A stretch of 64,000 nucleotides of DNA, taken from contig CAUYUJ010019590.1 of the NCBI GenBank assembly GCA_963575745.1, positions 102,920 to 166,919 on the forward strand, written 5' to 3'. Made by a program: the position numbers and the translations under genes. Each line of letters begins with the position of its first letter. Positions within the stretch are counted from its first letter, which is position 1. This stretch comes from Prorocentrum cordatum. Lineage: Eukaryota > Sar > Dinophyceae > Prorocentrales > Prorocentraceae. Positions 48,930-59,745 of this stretch are shown one piece after another. The notes below the pieces were generated by a model, which had not been told where the DNA came from, made no database searches, and saw nothing but the letters and a program-made list of their open reading frames with translations.

Positions 48930-50326
48930 GACATGCACGACGAATTCATTAACATACGCATGTTTGCCAAGGATTTGCAGAGAATCAGTGACGAGAATCG
49001 GTTTCTTGATGTTCTGCATATGATGGTGCTTTCTTCTTGGAGACGTGGCGCAAAGATCGAGAGGAAATCATATCTATCCCAGCTGGGGGAAAGCTTTACT
49101 TGAGTGGAGGTTCAGTGCACAGAGGTGTTGGCATCAGCATCTCATCAAGATGTTCATCACGTATTTCGGAAATTTGCCTTCAGACATACTCTCCAAGACT
49201 GTGCTCATTAGATGTTCGATTGGGCGGCAAGTTGTTCAGGGCCTCTACGTGTTACTTCCCGACAGCTTGGGACAACGAAGACGTTGTGCAGGAAATATAC
49301 GACGCTTTGTCTCTGTTGCTTCTGGATTGCGATTCGCATGGTCGAACCCCTTTGGTCGGCGGCGACTTCAATGCATGTATTGGCGCACTTGTTGTTTGCG
49401 ATGACGTTGATTCCCTGGGCGCTTGCGGGAATGGGCCCTGGTGCGAACGTGGAAGTTTGATGGTGCAATTCGTATTGGAACACGGGCTGCGCGTCTTGAG
49501 CCGGAAGTCGGTGGCAGAAGCTGGTGAATACGGCTGGACCTGCAGACGCACTATGGACGGGGCATTGGTGCAGCTAGACTTTCTCCTGGCAGGTGGCCGC
49601 GTCAAGTGCCACAAGACATGGTACGACAATTGCTTGCCAATCGGTCTTGACCATCGTTGCGTCCACAGCGTTGCGCAGCTGAGTGTGCAGCGGGACAGGT
49701 CCACCATTGAGGACGGGCGCAAGCGGCGCCAGAAGCCGTTCAAGAAGTGGAAACCCAATCTGGACGAGCGGGGCCAGCCGCAAGATTTTCAAGATTACTT
49801 GAGCATGTGGGTGCTAGAACATGGGAGTACGGCGTCTTTCGAGCAGGTCGAAGCAGCCTTTCAAGATGCGGCGACGAAGTTCGGTTATACAGCGACCCAC
49901 AAGATACGCTTCTGTCCAAGTTCACATATCCAAGCACTCCGGGCTCAGAGACGACGGTCCCACGACCAGGCCGAGTGCAAGCAGCTTAGCGTTGAGATCC
50001 AACGCTTGCAAAGACAGGAGTTCAGAGCATGGAAGACAACTCAATTGGAGGATGAATATATGAATTCAAAGCACTCGCACGAGGTCAAAACGTTCTTGGA
50101 GAAGATCAAAGGAAGAAGCCAGCCCCAACCACCATCAGAAAATGACTTTGCTCAATTCCTCGGCGGCTTGTTTGCCGGAGCACCGCCGGCGCCAGAAAGA
50201 CCGCAAGTTCTCTCGGAAGTGTTCTCGGCGAAAGAACTCGACGCCGCGGTGGGCAGGATGAGCGCGAAGCGAGCTTCTGATGACGTTGGCCTGGTTGCAG
50301 AATTTCTACACAACGCGCAAGCTTAA
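48930..50326 (+). pseudogene. LINE ORF2: AP endonuclease
   Basis: From 49037 the frame carries FRASTCYFPTAWDNEDVVQE, TPLVGGDFNACIGAL (GGDFNA block), ALVQLDFLLAGGRV (DFLL block) and PIGLDHRCVHSVAQL (DHR block): the AP-endonuclease core in order. The expected N-terminal block is in a different frame before 49037, so a shift lies there. After the nuclease comes a basic region (DGRKRRQKPFKKWKPNLDER) and a helical linker. The frame stops at a TAA at 50324 in an otherwise continuous frame. Confidence 0.75.
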
Positions 50327-51270
50327 TTCAGGCACTGCAACAGAGTATTGCTGGAGGGGCTTCCCCCGGAGAGCTGGCGACGAACCCAGTTCCAGATGCT
50401 TCCGAAAAATGCGAAAGTTGTATATGTTTCTGATTACCGGCCCATCGCCAGCGTACGGATCTTGTACAAGTTATTTGCATATTTGGTGCTGGGGCGCTTA
50501 GAGAAAACGTTGGACATAACACCCACCTGAAGAACAGCATGCGTTCCGGGCCGATTACCGCATCGAGGAGCACCTCCTGACAGCAAACATGTTCTTGGAC
50601 AAGACGAGGTCAGTTGGTGTCCCAATTTGGGCTGTGAGCTTGGACTTGTCGAAGGGTTTCGATCGAGTGGATTGGTCTGCTCAGTGGTCGGCTTTGCGCT
50701 GACACGGTATCTCCGACCACCTCATATGGATACTGCAGGTGCTTTACGGGAACCAGACCGGGCAGGTGAAAGGCAACTCTCAACGCAGCGACCCTTTTGG
50801 CATCCGAGCAGGAGTCCGGCAAGGTTGCGTTCTCAGCCCAAGGCTCTTCTGCTGCTTGTTGGAATGGACGATGGCCCGTTGGCGACAGAAGTCCAGGACA
50901 GCAGGTTTGGATTTGGGAGATGGACTACGCAAATTACTGGATTTACGGTTTGCTGACGACGTTGTACTTTTTGCCAGGTCACAAAAAGAGGCTGCGATTC
51001 TTTTGACGTCGCTGGTAGACGAACTCGCCGCAGTTGGCCTGATGCTGAACGCTGACAAAACTGTCGCCCTGACTACCGAGGCGCAGCCGCCGGACAAGCT
51101 TCTGCTCCCATCCGGTGTATGCATCAAACGTGTGAACTCTCACAAATGGTTGGGATGCATATTTCGGGAGAGGCCAAGAGGGGGGTGTCCAAGAGGGGGA
51201 GGTGCAAATCATGACCGGCGGCATGTGCGCGGCCCAGCGGGAGTGCCTGGGACGTAATGAAACAAGAAGA
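50327..51270 (+). pseudogene. LINE ORF2: reverse transcriptase
   Basis: Frame 2 gives LPPESWRRTQFQMLPKNAKV and VSDYRPIASVRILYKLF (RT motif 1-2). A shift near 50530 follows, then AVSLDLSKGFDRVDWSAQW (motif A). From 50739 in frame 3: DPFGIRAGVRQGCVLSPRLF (motif B, RQGCPLSP type) and LLDLRFADDVVLFARSQKEA (motif C, FADD intact), followed by LAAVGLMLNADKTVALTTEA and SHKWLGCIF. The RT core is well preserved but interrupted by two shifts, and the end around 51180-51260 is corrupted by GGGGG-rich sequence. Confidence 0.82.
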
Positions 51271-51364
51271 GGCGCCATGAAATCTTCGGAGATATCATGG
51301 CCCACGCCATGCTATCCATCCCACCCCTAGTCATCACCCCCCTCTTTTCCGCCCCCGAAAGTGG

Positions 51365-51889
51365 TTGAGATGCATATTGTCAACAGACGTTGTGAAGCAG
51401 GACCAGGAATACCACCTTCAAGCTGCTACCCCGATTGCTATGCTTGGCTCTGCGCACCGCGTGCGGTGCGCAACCGACAGTACGAAGCTGGGCGCTGCGC
51501 GTCGCAAGCTGCTTCGACAAATTGTCGGGCCGCCGGGCGGGGCTGACCGGACCAGTCCGTGGCACGAGATTCTGCACATCTGGCACGAGCGTGCGTCCGA
51601 CAAATTACAGGGCACCCAGACCAAACTATGGTCGGAAATACTGCTCCGACAATACTGGAACTTCGCCAGGCACGTCGCAAACCTGCCCGCCGAGTGGTGG
51701 CCGTCTCGTGTTCTTGCATGGTCACCTGCCGGAAACAGGTCCCAAGGGAGACCGCGAAAAACGTGGGAGTCCGATGTCCAAAGCTTCTGCGACAAGTACG
51801 GGATCGGTGACTGGAGAGTAGCAGCCAGAGACGCACGTTCTTGGAAGTGTATGACCCGAGATTGCCTTCACCACATGAGCGCCTGCTAG
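51365..51889 (+). pseudogene. LINE ORF2 C-terminal region
   Basis: 174 residues in frame 2. Contains TPIAMLGSAHRVRCATDSTK, SPWHEILHIWHERASD, WNFARHVANLPAEWWPSRVL and RGRPRKTWESDVQSF, a Trp-rich region common after the RT in dinoflagellate LINEs as I recall them. RGRPRKTWxDxV is the recognisable block. It ends with TAG at 51887-51889, 67 bp before the TTGACC tail. Confidence 0.65.
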
Positions 51890-51937
51890 TTTTCACCCGT
51901 CTGTGCCCTAAGCGGCCGCCCCTTCGCGGGCATACAG

Positions 51938-51956
51938 GCTTGACCTTGACCTTGAC
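51938..51956 (+). repeat. LINE 3' tail (CTTGAC)3
   Basis: CTTGACCTTGACCTTGACC closes the LINE and abuts the 12-bp minisatellite (TCGTCGCCCTTATCG). Confidence 0.65.
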
Positions 51957-52445
51957 CTCGTCGCCCTTATCGTCGCCCCGAATCGCTCCGATGTTCGCTT
52001 CGATCGTCGCCCACACCGTCGCCCAAATCGCCGCCCCTATCGTCGCCCCTAGTCGCGCCTATCGTCGCCATATCTTCGCCCCTATCCGCCCCGATCGTCG
52101 CTCCCAGTCGCCCCGATCGTCGCCCCTATCGTCGCCCCGATCGTCGCCCCGATCGTCGCTCCCAGTCGCCCTTATCGTCGCCCTTATCGTCGCCCCTATC
52201 GTCGCCCCTATCGTCGCCCCTACCGTCGCCCCTATCGTCGCCCCTATCGTCGCCCCTATTCGCGCCTATCGTCGTCCATATCGTCGCCCATGTCGTCGCC
52301 GCTGTCGTCGCCCCTAGCGACGCCCCCATCGTCGCCCCTATCGTCGCCCCAATCGTCGCCTTCATTCGCTCCTGTGGTCGCCTATACCGTCGCCCCTATT
52401 CGCGGCGATCGTAGCCCTCATCGCCACCCCCATCGTCGCCCCTAC
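51957..52445. repeat. 12-bp minisatellite (CCTATCGTCGCC)n, right part
   Basis: Same unit and variants as 27704-31842; read as the continuation of that array beyond the 20-kb insertion. Confidence 0.93.
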
Positions 52446-52700
52446 AGGCGGGTTATTGCGCACAGGACGCGCGACAGGACACAAGACTCTTCCGACGGCA
52501 ACATGGCCTCCAAAACCAAAGGACACAAGGGTACCCTGCCGAGGCCGCGACCGCCGTTGCCCGCGGCCGACCCGCAACCCCGCGACGGGCGGCGCACGCC
52601 TGACAGGACGCCAAGGGTATCCGACAGGCCGCGCCGCTCGCCGCGTGAGAAATCTCGCGTGGCGTGTCGCCCGCGCCTACCCACCTTCGGGGGCGATCGC
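52446..52700. other. Spacer with a dispersed AGGACACAAGGGTACCCTG-type motif
   Basis: AAGGACACAAGGGTACCCTG near 52518 and GACAGGACGCCAAGGGTATC near 52601. The same phrase recurs at 59838-60190, beside the other 12-bp array. Confidence 0.7.
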
Positions 52701-53160
52701 GCGACCTGTCGCCATGGCAGAGGACGAGAGAACCAGGGCGCGGCCGCGGACGTCGCAAACGAGAGGACGCGCAGACCACCTTCCCGCAGGAGAGCGACCT
52801 GTCGCCAGGGGACAGGACCAGAGGACCTGGGCGCGGCCACGGACGTCGCAATCGAGAGGACGCGGAAAGCACATTCCCGCGGCAGGGCGACCTGTCGCCA
52901 TGGCGGAGGACGAGAGAACCAGGGCGCGGCCGCGGACGTCGCAAACGAAAGGACGCGCAGACCACCCTCCCGCGGGAGAGCGACCTGTCGCCAGGGGACA
53001 CGACCAGAGGACCTGGGCGCGGCCGCGGACGTCGAAAACGAGAGGGCGCGGAGACCACCCTCCCGCGGCAGAGCGACCTGTCACCATGGCGGAGGGCCAG
53101 AGAAGGAAGGCGCGGACGCGAACATCAGAACCGACAGGACGCGGAGACCGAATGGTAATT
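52701..53160 (+). repeat. 93-bp tandem repeat, five copies, alternating types
   Basis: GCGACCTGTC(G/A)CCA starts at 52701, 52794, 52887, 52980 and 53073, exactly 93 bp apart. Copies 1, 3 and 5 share GCC(A)TGGC(A/G)GAGG; copies 2 and 4 share GCCAGGGGACA, so a 186-bp higher-order unit exists. 93 is a multiple of three, and the plus-strand frame from 52290 stays open giving a 31-residue Arg-rich repeat (RATCRHG and RATCRQG types). No start, domain or homology supports a real gene. Confidence 0.92.
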
Positions 53161-53517
53161 CTACGACGCGCTGCGGCTATTACGGATACTGCTATTGCTA
53201 ATACGGCCACTACGGTTACTCCTGCGACTACCCCCGCTGCTGCGACTACGGCGACTGCTACTGCTGCTGGTACTGCTACTGCTACTGCTACTGCTACTGC
53301 TACTGCTACTGCTGCTGCTACTGCTACTGCTACTGCTACTGCTACTGCTACTGCTACTGCTACTGCTACTGCTACTGCTACTGCTACTGCTACTGCTACT
53401 GCTACTGCTACTGCTGCTGCTACTGCTACTGCTGCTGCTACTGCTACTGCTATTGATACTGCTCCTACGACTGCTCCTACTACTGCTCCTACTACTGCTC
53501 CGACTGCTCCGGCTACT

Positions 53518-53520
<3 letters not shown>
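53161..53520. repeat. (TACTGC)n hexanucleotide array
   Basis: Alternating GCTACT units, most regular from 53270 to 53450, with GCTGCT interruptions. Confidence 0.95.
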
Positions 53521-53844
<324 letters not shown>

Positions 53845-53845
53845 G

Positions 53846-55990
53846 CCCACATGGCGAAAACCCAATGTAAAATTTCAACTCTGGACGCAACAAGCGGCTA
53901 TATCAATCACAAAAATATGGAAGCGTATAAAAACACATCCACCGAACGCGCTCGCGCACGCCACCGGGTGACCATGGTCACCCGATCGCGGGCTCACGCG
54001 TGCGAGACTGATGGATGCAGCATGCGTTTTGTACACAAGCACGCCAATGTTACTTCGGAAACCCGATGGCGAAAACCCGATGTAAAATTTCATTCCCTGG
54101 ACGCAATAAGCGACTGCATCAATCATGAATGTACGGAAACGTAGACAAGCACATCCACCGAGCTTGCTCGCGCACGCCAGCGGGTGACCATGGTCACCCG
54201 CTCGCGCGCTCACACGCGCGCGATGAACGCATGTACTATACGTTTTGTACACAAGCACGGCAATGTTACTTCGGAAACCCAATGGCGAAAACCCAATGTA
54301 AAATTTCATTCTCTCGACGCAACCAGCTGATATACCAACCGCAAATGTATGGAACGTAAACAATCACATCCACCGAGCGCGCTCGCGCACGCCAGCGGGT
54401 GACCATGGTCACCCGCTCGCGCGCTGACGCGCGCGCGATGGATGCATGTCTTATGTGGACTGTATACAAGCATGGCAATGTTACTTGGGAAACCCAATGG
54501 CGAAAACCCCATGTAACATTTCATTAGCTAAACGCAACAAGCGGCTATATCCATCACAAATGCACGGAACCGTATATGATCACATCCACCCGGCGCGCTC
54601 GCGCACGCCAGCGGGTGACCACGGTCACCCGCTCGCGCGCTCGCACCTGTGCGCTAGATGTATGTAGCATGCGTCGTGTATACAAGCATGGCAATGTTAC
54701 TTCGTAAACCAAATGAAGAAAACCCAAGGTAAAATTTCATTCTCTCGACGCAACCAGAAGATATACCAACCGCACACGCACACACACATATATATATATA
54801 TGGAACCGCACGCAATCAAATCCACCAACCGCTCTCGCGCACGCCAGCGGGTGACCATGGTCACCCGCTCCAAGGCGCACGCGCGCGCGATTGATGCATG
54901 TAGCATGCGTTGTGCATACAGGCGCGCCAATGTTACTTCAAAAACCGAATGGCGAAAACCCTATGTAAAATTTCATTTTCTGGACGCAACAAGCGGCTAT
55001 ATCAACCACAAATACATGGAAGCGTACACAAACACATCCACGGAGCGCGCTCGCGCACGCCAGCGGGTGACCATGTTCACCCGCTCGCGCGCTCACGCGC
55101 GCGCGCGATGGATGCATGCGCTATGCGTCCTGCATACAAGCATGGCGATGTTATCTCGGAAACCCAATGGCGAAAACCCAACGTAAAATTTAATTATTTG
55201 GGCGCAACAAGCGGCTATATCAACCGCAAATGCATGGAACCGTATATAATCACATCCACCGAGCGCGCTGGCGCGCGCCAGGGGATGACCACGGTCACCC
55301 GCTCGCACGCTCACGCGCGCGCGATGGATGCATGTACTATGTGTTTTGTATACAAGCATGGCAATGTTACTTCGTAAACCCAATGGCGAAAACCCAATAT
55401 AAAATTTCATCCTCTCGACTCAACCAGCAGATGTACCAACCACAAATATATGACGCATACAAATACATATATGAGCGAGCTCGCGCACGCCAGCGGGTGA
55501 CCATCGTCACCCGCTCCACGGCTCACGTGCGCGCGTTTGATGCATATAGCATGCGTCGTGCATACAAGCACGCCAATGTCACTTCGGAAACAGAATGGCG
55601 AAAACCGAATGTAAAATTTCATTCCCTGGACGCAAGAAGCGGATATGCCAATCACAAATATACGGAAACGTATACAGACACATCCATCGGGCGCGCTCGC
55701 GCACGCCAGCGGGTGACCACGGTCACCCGCTCGCGCGCACACGCGCGCGCGATGGATGGATGTAGCATGCGTTTTGTATACAATCATGACAATGATACTT
55801 CGGAACCCCAAGGGCGAACACCCAATGCAAAATTTCATTACCTGGGCGCAATAAGCGGCTGCATCAACCACAAGTATATGACACCGCATGCAATCGCATA
55901 CACCGAACGCGCTCGCGCACGCCAGCGGGTGACCATGGTCACCCGCTCGCGGTCCCACGCGCGCGCGATGGATGCATGTACTATTCGTTG
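53846..55990. repeat. 216-bp satellite with central palindrome, 10 copies
   Basis: Each unit has ATGGCGAAAACCCAATGTAA near the start, GGACGCAACAAGCGGCTAT, ACACATCCACCGAGCGCGCT, a palindrome, GCGCGCGATGGATGCATGTA and CAAGCATGGCAATGTTACTT. The palindrome recurs at 53963, 54179, 54394, 54610, 54846, 55062, 55280, 55492, 55708 and 55924, so spacing is 216 bp with small departures. One unit is 236 bp because of a CACACACATATATATAT insertion near 54780. Confidence 0.95.
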
Positions 55991-55998
55991 TATATACA

Positions 55999-56560
55999 TG
56001 CACGGAGGAGGAAGAGGAGGAGGAGGAGGAGGAGGAGGAGGGAGGAGGAGGAGGACGGGGATGAGGATGGGACGAGGATGGGGATGAGGAGGAGGAGGAG
56101 GAAGAGGAGAGGAGGAGGAGGAGGAGGGAGGAAAGGAAGAGAGGAATAAGAGGACAGGACTAGGACGGGAGGAGGAGGGAGGGAGGAGGGGAGGAGGAGA
56201 AGAGGAGGAGGAGGAGGAAAGGAGGAGGAGGAGGGGGAGGAGGAGGAGGAGGGGGAGGGGGAGGAGGAGGGGGAGGAAGAGGAGGAGGAGGAGGAGGAGG
56301 AGGAGGAGAGGGGAGGAGAAGGATGAGGAGAAGGAGGAGGAGGAGGAGGGGGGGGGAGAGGGAGGAGGAGGAGGAGGAGGAGGAGAGGAGGAGGAGGAGG
56401 GGAGGTGGGGGGAGGAGAGAGGAGAGGAGGAGAGAGGAGGGGGAGGGGAGGAGGAGGAGGAGGAGGAGGAGGGGGGGGGAGGAGGGGAGGAGGGGGGAGT
56501 TTGGGAGATTGGACTGCGGAGGAGGAGGAGGAGGAGGAGGAGGAGGAGAAGCAGGAGAAT
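55999..56560. repeat. (GGA)n microsatellite
   Basis: GGA/GAG-rich tract with ATGGGGATG and GGGGGG interruptions, starting right after the last 216-bp unit. Confidence 0.95.
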
Positions 56561-56705
56561 GGCATCCGCGTTTTGGCATTGACTGCGGAAAACGGTGTGT
56601 GGCGGCATTCGCGTTTTGGCATTCGCTGCGGAAAACAGTGTGTGGCGGCACGCGTTGTGGCATTGACTGCGCAAAACGGCGTGCGGCGGTATCCGCGTTT
56701 TGGAG
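56561..56705. repeat. Three copies of a ~48-bp repeat inside (GGA)n
   Basis: (C)GCGTTTTGGCATT(G/C)(A/G)CTGCG, then GAAAAC(G/A)GTGTGTGGCGGCA, three times with substitutions; the last copy ends GCGTTTTGGAGGAGG, back into GGA. Confidence 0.85.
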
Positions 56706-56850
56706 GAGGAGGAAGGAGGGGGGAGGGACGAGGATCAGTTGGAGGAGTAGGATGAGGAGGAATGAGGAGGAGGAGGAGGAGGAGGAGGACGAGGACGAGG
56801 AGGAGGAGGAGGAGGAGGAGGAGGAGGAGGAGGAGGGGGAGCAGGAGAGG
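56706..56850. repeat. (GGA)n microsatellite, second block
   Basis: GGAGGA repeats with GAC and AAT interruptions. Confidence 0.93.
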
Positions 56851-56867
56851 GACTAACACGGCGCCCT

Positions 56868-57535
56868 AGCACGTCCATGGTCAGCGGTGCCCCCCTCCGG
56901 CGGCGTTCCCCAACGGTGACAACGAACTGTGACCTCCAACAACGGCCGCCGACATCGGCGACACCCAATAACGGTGACTCCCAACGGTGACCCCCGACGG
57001 CGACACCCAAGAGTGACCTCAAACGGTGACCCCCAACGGTGACGCCCAACGGTAACCCCCAACGGTGACTCCCAACAACGGTGGCCCCCAACGACGGTAA
57101 CCCCCAGCGGTGGTTCCCGACGGTGACCCCAAACGGTGCCCCCCAACGGTGACCTCCAACGATGCCCCCCAATTGTCCGCCAACGGGGACCCCCGACCAC
57201 GAAGACCCCAACGACGGTGATTCCCAACGGAGACCCCAACGGTGATTCCCAAGAATGACACCCCTCGGTGGCCCCCGACAATGACCACCAATGGTGACTC
57301 CCAACAACGGTGACCCCCAACAGCGATGACCAAAAACGGTGACCCTCTACGGTGATCCATAATGGTAACCCCTAACGGTGACCCCCAAACGGCGACCCCA
57401 ACCCCCAACGGCTACCCCCAACGGAGACCCCCAACGACGACGACCCCCAACGACGGTAACCCCCAACGACGGTGACCCCGAACGACGATGACCCACCAAC
57501 GTGACCCCGAACGACGGTGACCCCGAACGACGATG
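56868..57535. repeat. Minisatellite of ~12-15-bp CCCAACGGTGAC units
   Basis: Variable units around CCCAACG(ACG)GTGACC. Minus-strand frames read Gly-Val-Thr-Val-Gly repeats and are not genes. Confidence 0.93.
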
Positions 57536-57714
57536 GCCGTGACAGTAGCAGCGAGTCTCGCGCCTCGGCCAGAAGGGACCTCTGTGGTCACTCACCTGGC
57601 GTAGCCTCGACAGGTGGACAGAGTTACTTGGGCATGGATTTTCCGCCAGTGAATACAGATCAGCTTGATGACGAGTGGGCCGACGAAGAAGCAGCCCACA
57701 TCATGGGATTATGA
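57517..57714 (+). CDS. Short acidic ORF, possible last exon
   Basis: 65 residues; the first ~15 overlap the minisatellite, but from about 57560 the sequence is non-repetitive: CGHSPGVASTGGQSYLGMDF, PPVNTDQLDDEWADEEAAHI, then MGL and TGA at 57712. The acidic Trp-containing end looks protein-like. CAG followed by G at 57612-57615 could be a splice acceptor, making this a terminal exon. I do not recognise it; it may be fortuitous. Confidence 0.3.
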   Translation: MTPNDDGRDSSSESRASARRDLCGHSPGVASTGGQSYLGMDFPPVNTDQLDDEWADEEAAHIMGL

Positions 57715-57984
57715 AGCACCTCGCAGGAAGCCTGGCACTCGCGCCTTGCTCGCCGCCCGCCGCCCGAGCCCCGCCTGTGCACGCCGCGCTTAGCGAGTTT
57801 TAGCCCCCCCGCTAGCCACGAGCTCCGCCTTCACGAATGCACGCGAGCACGTCGAGTTAGGCACTTTACAACACATTTTTCTCCGTCCATTCACCTTTGA
57901 GCTCTCAAGGGGTCCTATATAAATAAACTCCTTTTCCTCCTCCTTTTCCTCCACGTTTTTTTACATAGTTTCCTCATTTTCCTT
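57715..57984. other. Unique spacer after the short ORF
   Basis: GC-rich then AT-richer sequence with TATATAAATAAA at 57918. This could be a 3' region of the short ORF, but nothing definite is seen. Confidence 0.4.
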
Positions 57985-58210
57985 CTGATCCTCCTCCTCC
58001 TCCTCCTCCTCCTCCTCCTCCTCCTCCTCCTCCTCCTCCTCCTCCTCCTCCTCCTCCTCCTCCTCCTCCTCCTCCTCCTCCTCCTCCTCCTCCTCATCAT
58101 CATCATCATCATCATCATCCCCCCTCCTCCTCCTCCTCCTCCTCCTCCTCCTCCTCCTCCTCCCCCTCCTCCTCCTCCTCCTCCTCCTCCTCCTCCTCCT
58201 CCTCCTCCTC
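57985..58210. repeat. (CCT)n microsatellite with (CAT)n core
   Basis: About 110 bp of CCT, then CATCATCATCATCATCATCA at 58094-58118, then CCT again. Confidence 0.96.
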
Positions 58211-58214
58211 CCTC

Positions 58215-58590
58215 TTCCGACACTGCTCCGCTGGCACAAGGCTGACGCTGCTGCGCTGGCACAAGGCTGGCGGTGCTGCGCTGTCACGGTGGTTCAAGCT
58301 GCTGCGCTGGCACGGCCGCTGACGCTGCTGCCCGAGCATGATAACTGCGTTGCTGCGCTGGCACTGTGGCAGACGCTGCTGCGCTGGCACGGTGGCTCAC
58401 GTTGCTGCGCAGGCGCTGCTGCGCTGGCACAAGGCTGGCGGTGTTGCGCTTGCACGGTGGCTGCGCTGCTGCGCTGTCGCAGGGCTGGCGCTGCTGCGCG
58501 GGCATGGTGACTCAACCTGTTACGCTGGCACGGTGGCTGACAGTGCTGCGCTGGCACAAGGCTGGCGCTGTTGCGCTGGCAGCCCGAGTC
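58215..58590. repeat. Minisatellite of GCTGCGCTGGCAC(A/G)AGGCT units
   Basis: About 17 units of 20-24 bp, alternating CGGTGGCT and AAGGCTGG endings. Confidence 0.92.
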
Positions 58591-58611
58591 CTCTCGCCCG
58601 GACTCCTCTGG

Positions 58612-59330
58612 CGAACCCCTGGTTTCCAAAGGGTGTCCAAACGGTTCCAATAAGTTCCAAAGGGTTCCCAGAAGATGTCCAATGGTTTTCCAAAAGGCTT
58701 CCAAAGGGTACCCAGGAGTTTTCCATAGGGTGGCCAGAGGGCTTCCAGAGGGCTTCCAAAGGGATCCCGAAGAGTTTCCACAGGTTTGCCCAAGGGTTTC
58801 CATAGGGTTTGCAAAGGGTGCCCACAGGATTTACAAAGGGTGTCTAATAGGTTTGCAAAGAGGTTTCCCGAGGGTTCCCAGCGGCTTTCGAAAAGGATGT
58901 CCAGAAGGTTGCCAAATTATTTCCAGGGGGTACCCAAAGAGTTTCCAACACGTTTCCGAAAAGGTTTCAAAAGGATTTCCAGAATTCCCAAACGACCCCC
59001 AAAGGGTTTCGAAGAGGTTTACAAAGAGGTTTCCACAGGGTGTCCACAAGGTTTCGAATAGATTTCTAGAGGGTTGCCAAAGGGGCTTCCAGAGGGTTCC
59101 TAATGGGTTCCCAAAGGATCCCCAAAAGATTTCCGAAAGGCCTCCAAAGGATTTCCAGAGGGCCCCCAAGGGGGTTCCAGAAGGTGTCCAGAGGGTTCCC
59201 TGAGGATTCTCCATAAAAAAGGTTTCCAGAGGGTTCTCCAAAGGTTCCCAAAGGGTTCCCAGAGGGTTCTCCATAGGTTTCCAGAAGGTTCCCAAGAGGT
59301 TCTTCGGAGATCGATGAGTTCCCAAGAGGG
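58612..59330. repeat. Minisatellite of ~15-bp GGTTTCCAAAGGG units
   Basis: Units such as GGGTTCCCAGAGG and AGGTTTCCAAAGG repeat over about 720 bp. Frames on both strands are low-complexity and rejected. Confidence 0.92.
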
Positions 59331-59745
59331 TTCCAGAGGTCCGAGAGGCTATTCAGGGGCTCCTCAGAGGCTCTTCAGAAGCTCTTCAGAGGCTCTTCAA
59401 GAGGCTCTTCAAGAGGCTCTTCAGGCTCTGCAAAGGCTCCGTGGGGGCTCTTCAGAAGCTCTGCGGAGGCTCTTCAACAGGCTCTTCAGAGACTCTCCAG
59501 GAGCTCGGCAGATGATCTTCAGAGGCTCTTCGGAAGCTCTTCAGAGGCTGCGCGTAGGCTCCACAGGGGCTCTGCAGAAGCTCTTCAGAGGCTCTGCGGA
59601 GGCTCTTCAGAGGCTGTTCAGAGGCTGTTCAGAGGATATTCAGAGGCTCTTCGGAGGCTCTGCAAAGGCTCTTCAGAGGCTCTGCAGCTCGGCAGAGGCT
59701 CTTCAGAAGCTCTTCAGAGGCTCTGCAGAGGCTCTGCAACAAGGA
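59331..59745. repeat. 12-15-bp minisatellite (GGCTCTTCAGA)n
   Basis: Units AGGCTCTTCAGA, AGGCTCTGCAGA and AAGCTCTTCAGA repeat about 30 times. Confidence 0.93.

Larger units (their letters stand above)
47940..51956 (+). mobile_element. LINE with ORF1, AP endonuclease and RT, plus strand
   Basis: ORF1 (47967-48866) is intact; ORF2 (about 48930-51889) is broken. The 3' end after the ORF2 stop reads CTTGACCTTGACCTTGACC and then runs directly into the 12-bp minisatellite, as expected for a LINE 3' tail made of a short tandem repeat instead of poly-A. The 5' side adjoins the copia LTR. A 5' portion may lie at 31846-32127 beyond the copia element. Confidence 0.78.

Noticed and set aside
57914-57930. 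TATATAAATAAA as promoter or poly-A signal
   Set aside because: No gene is firmly placed on either side, and these signals are not standard in dinoflagellates.
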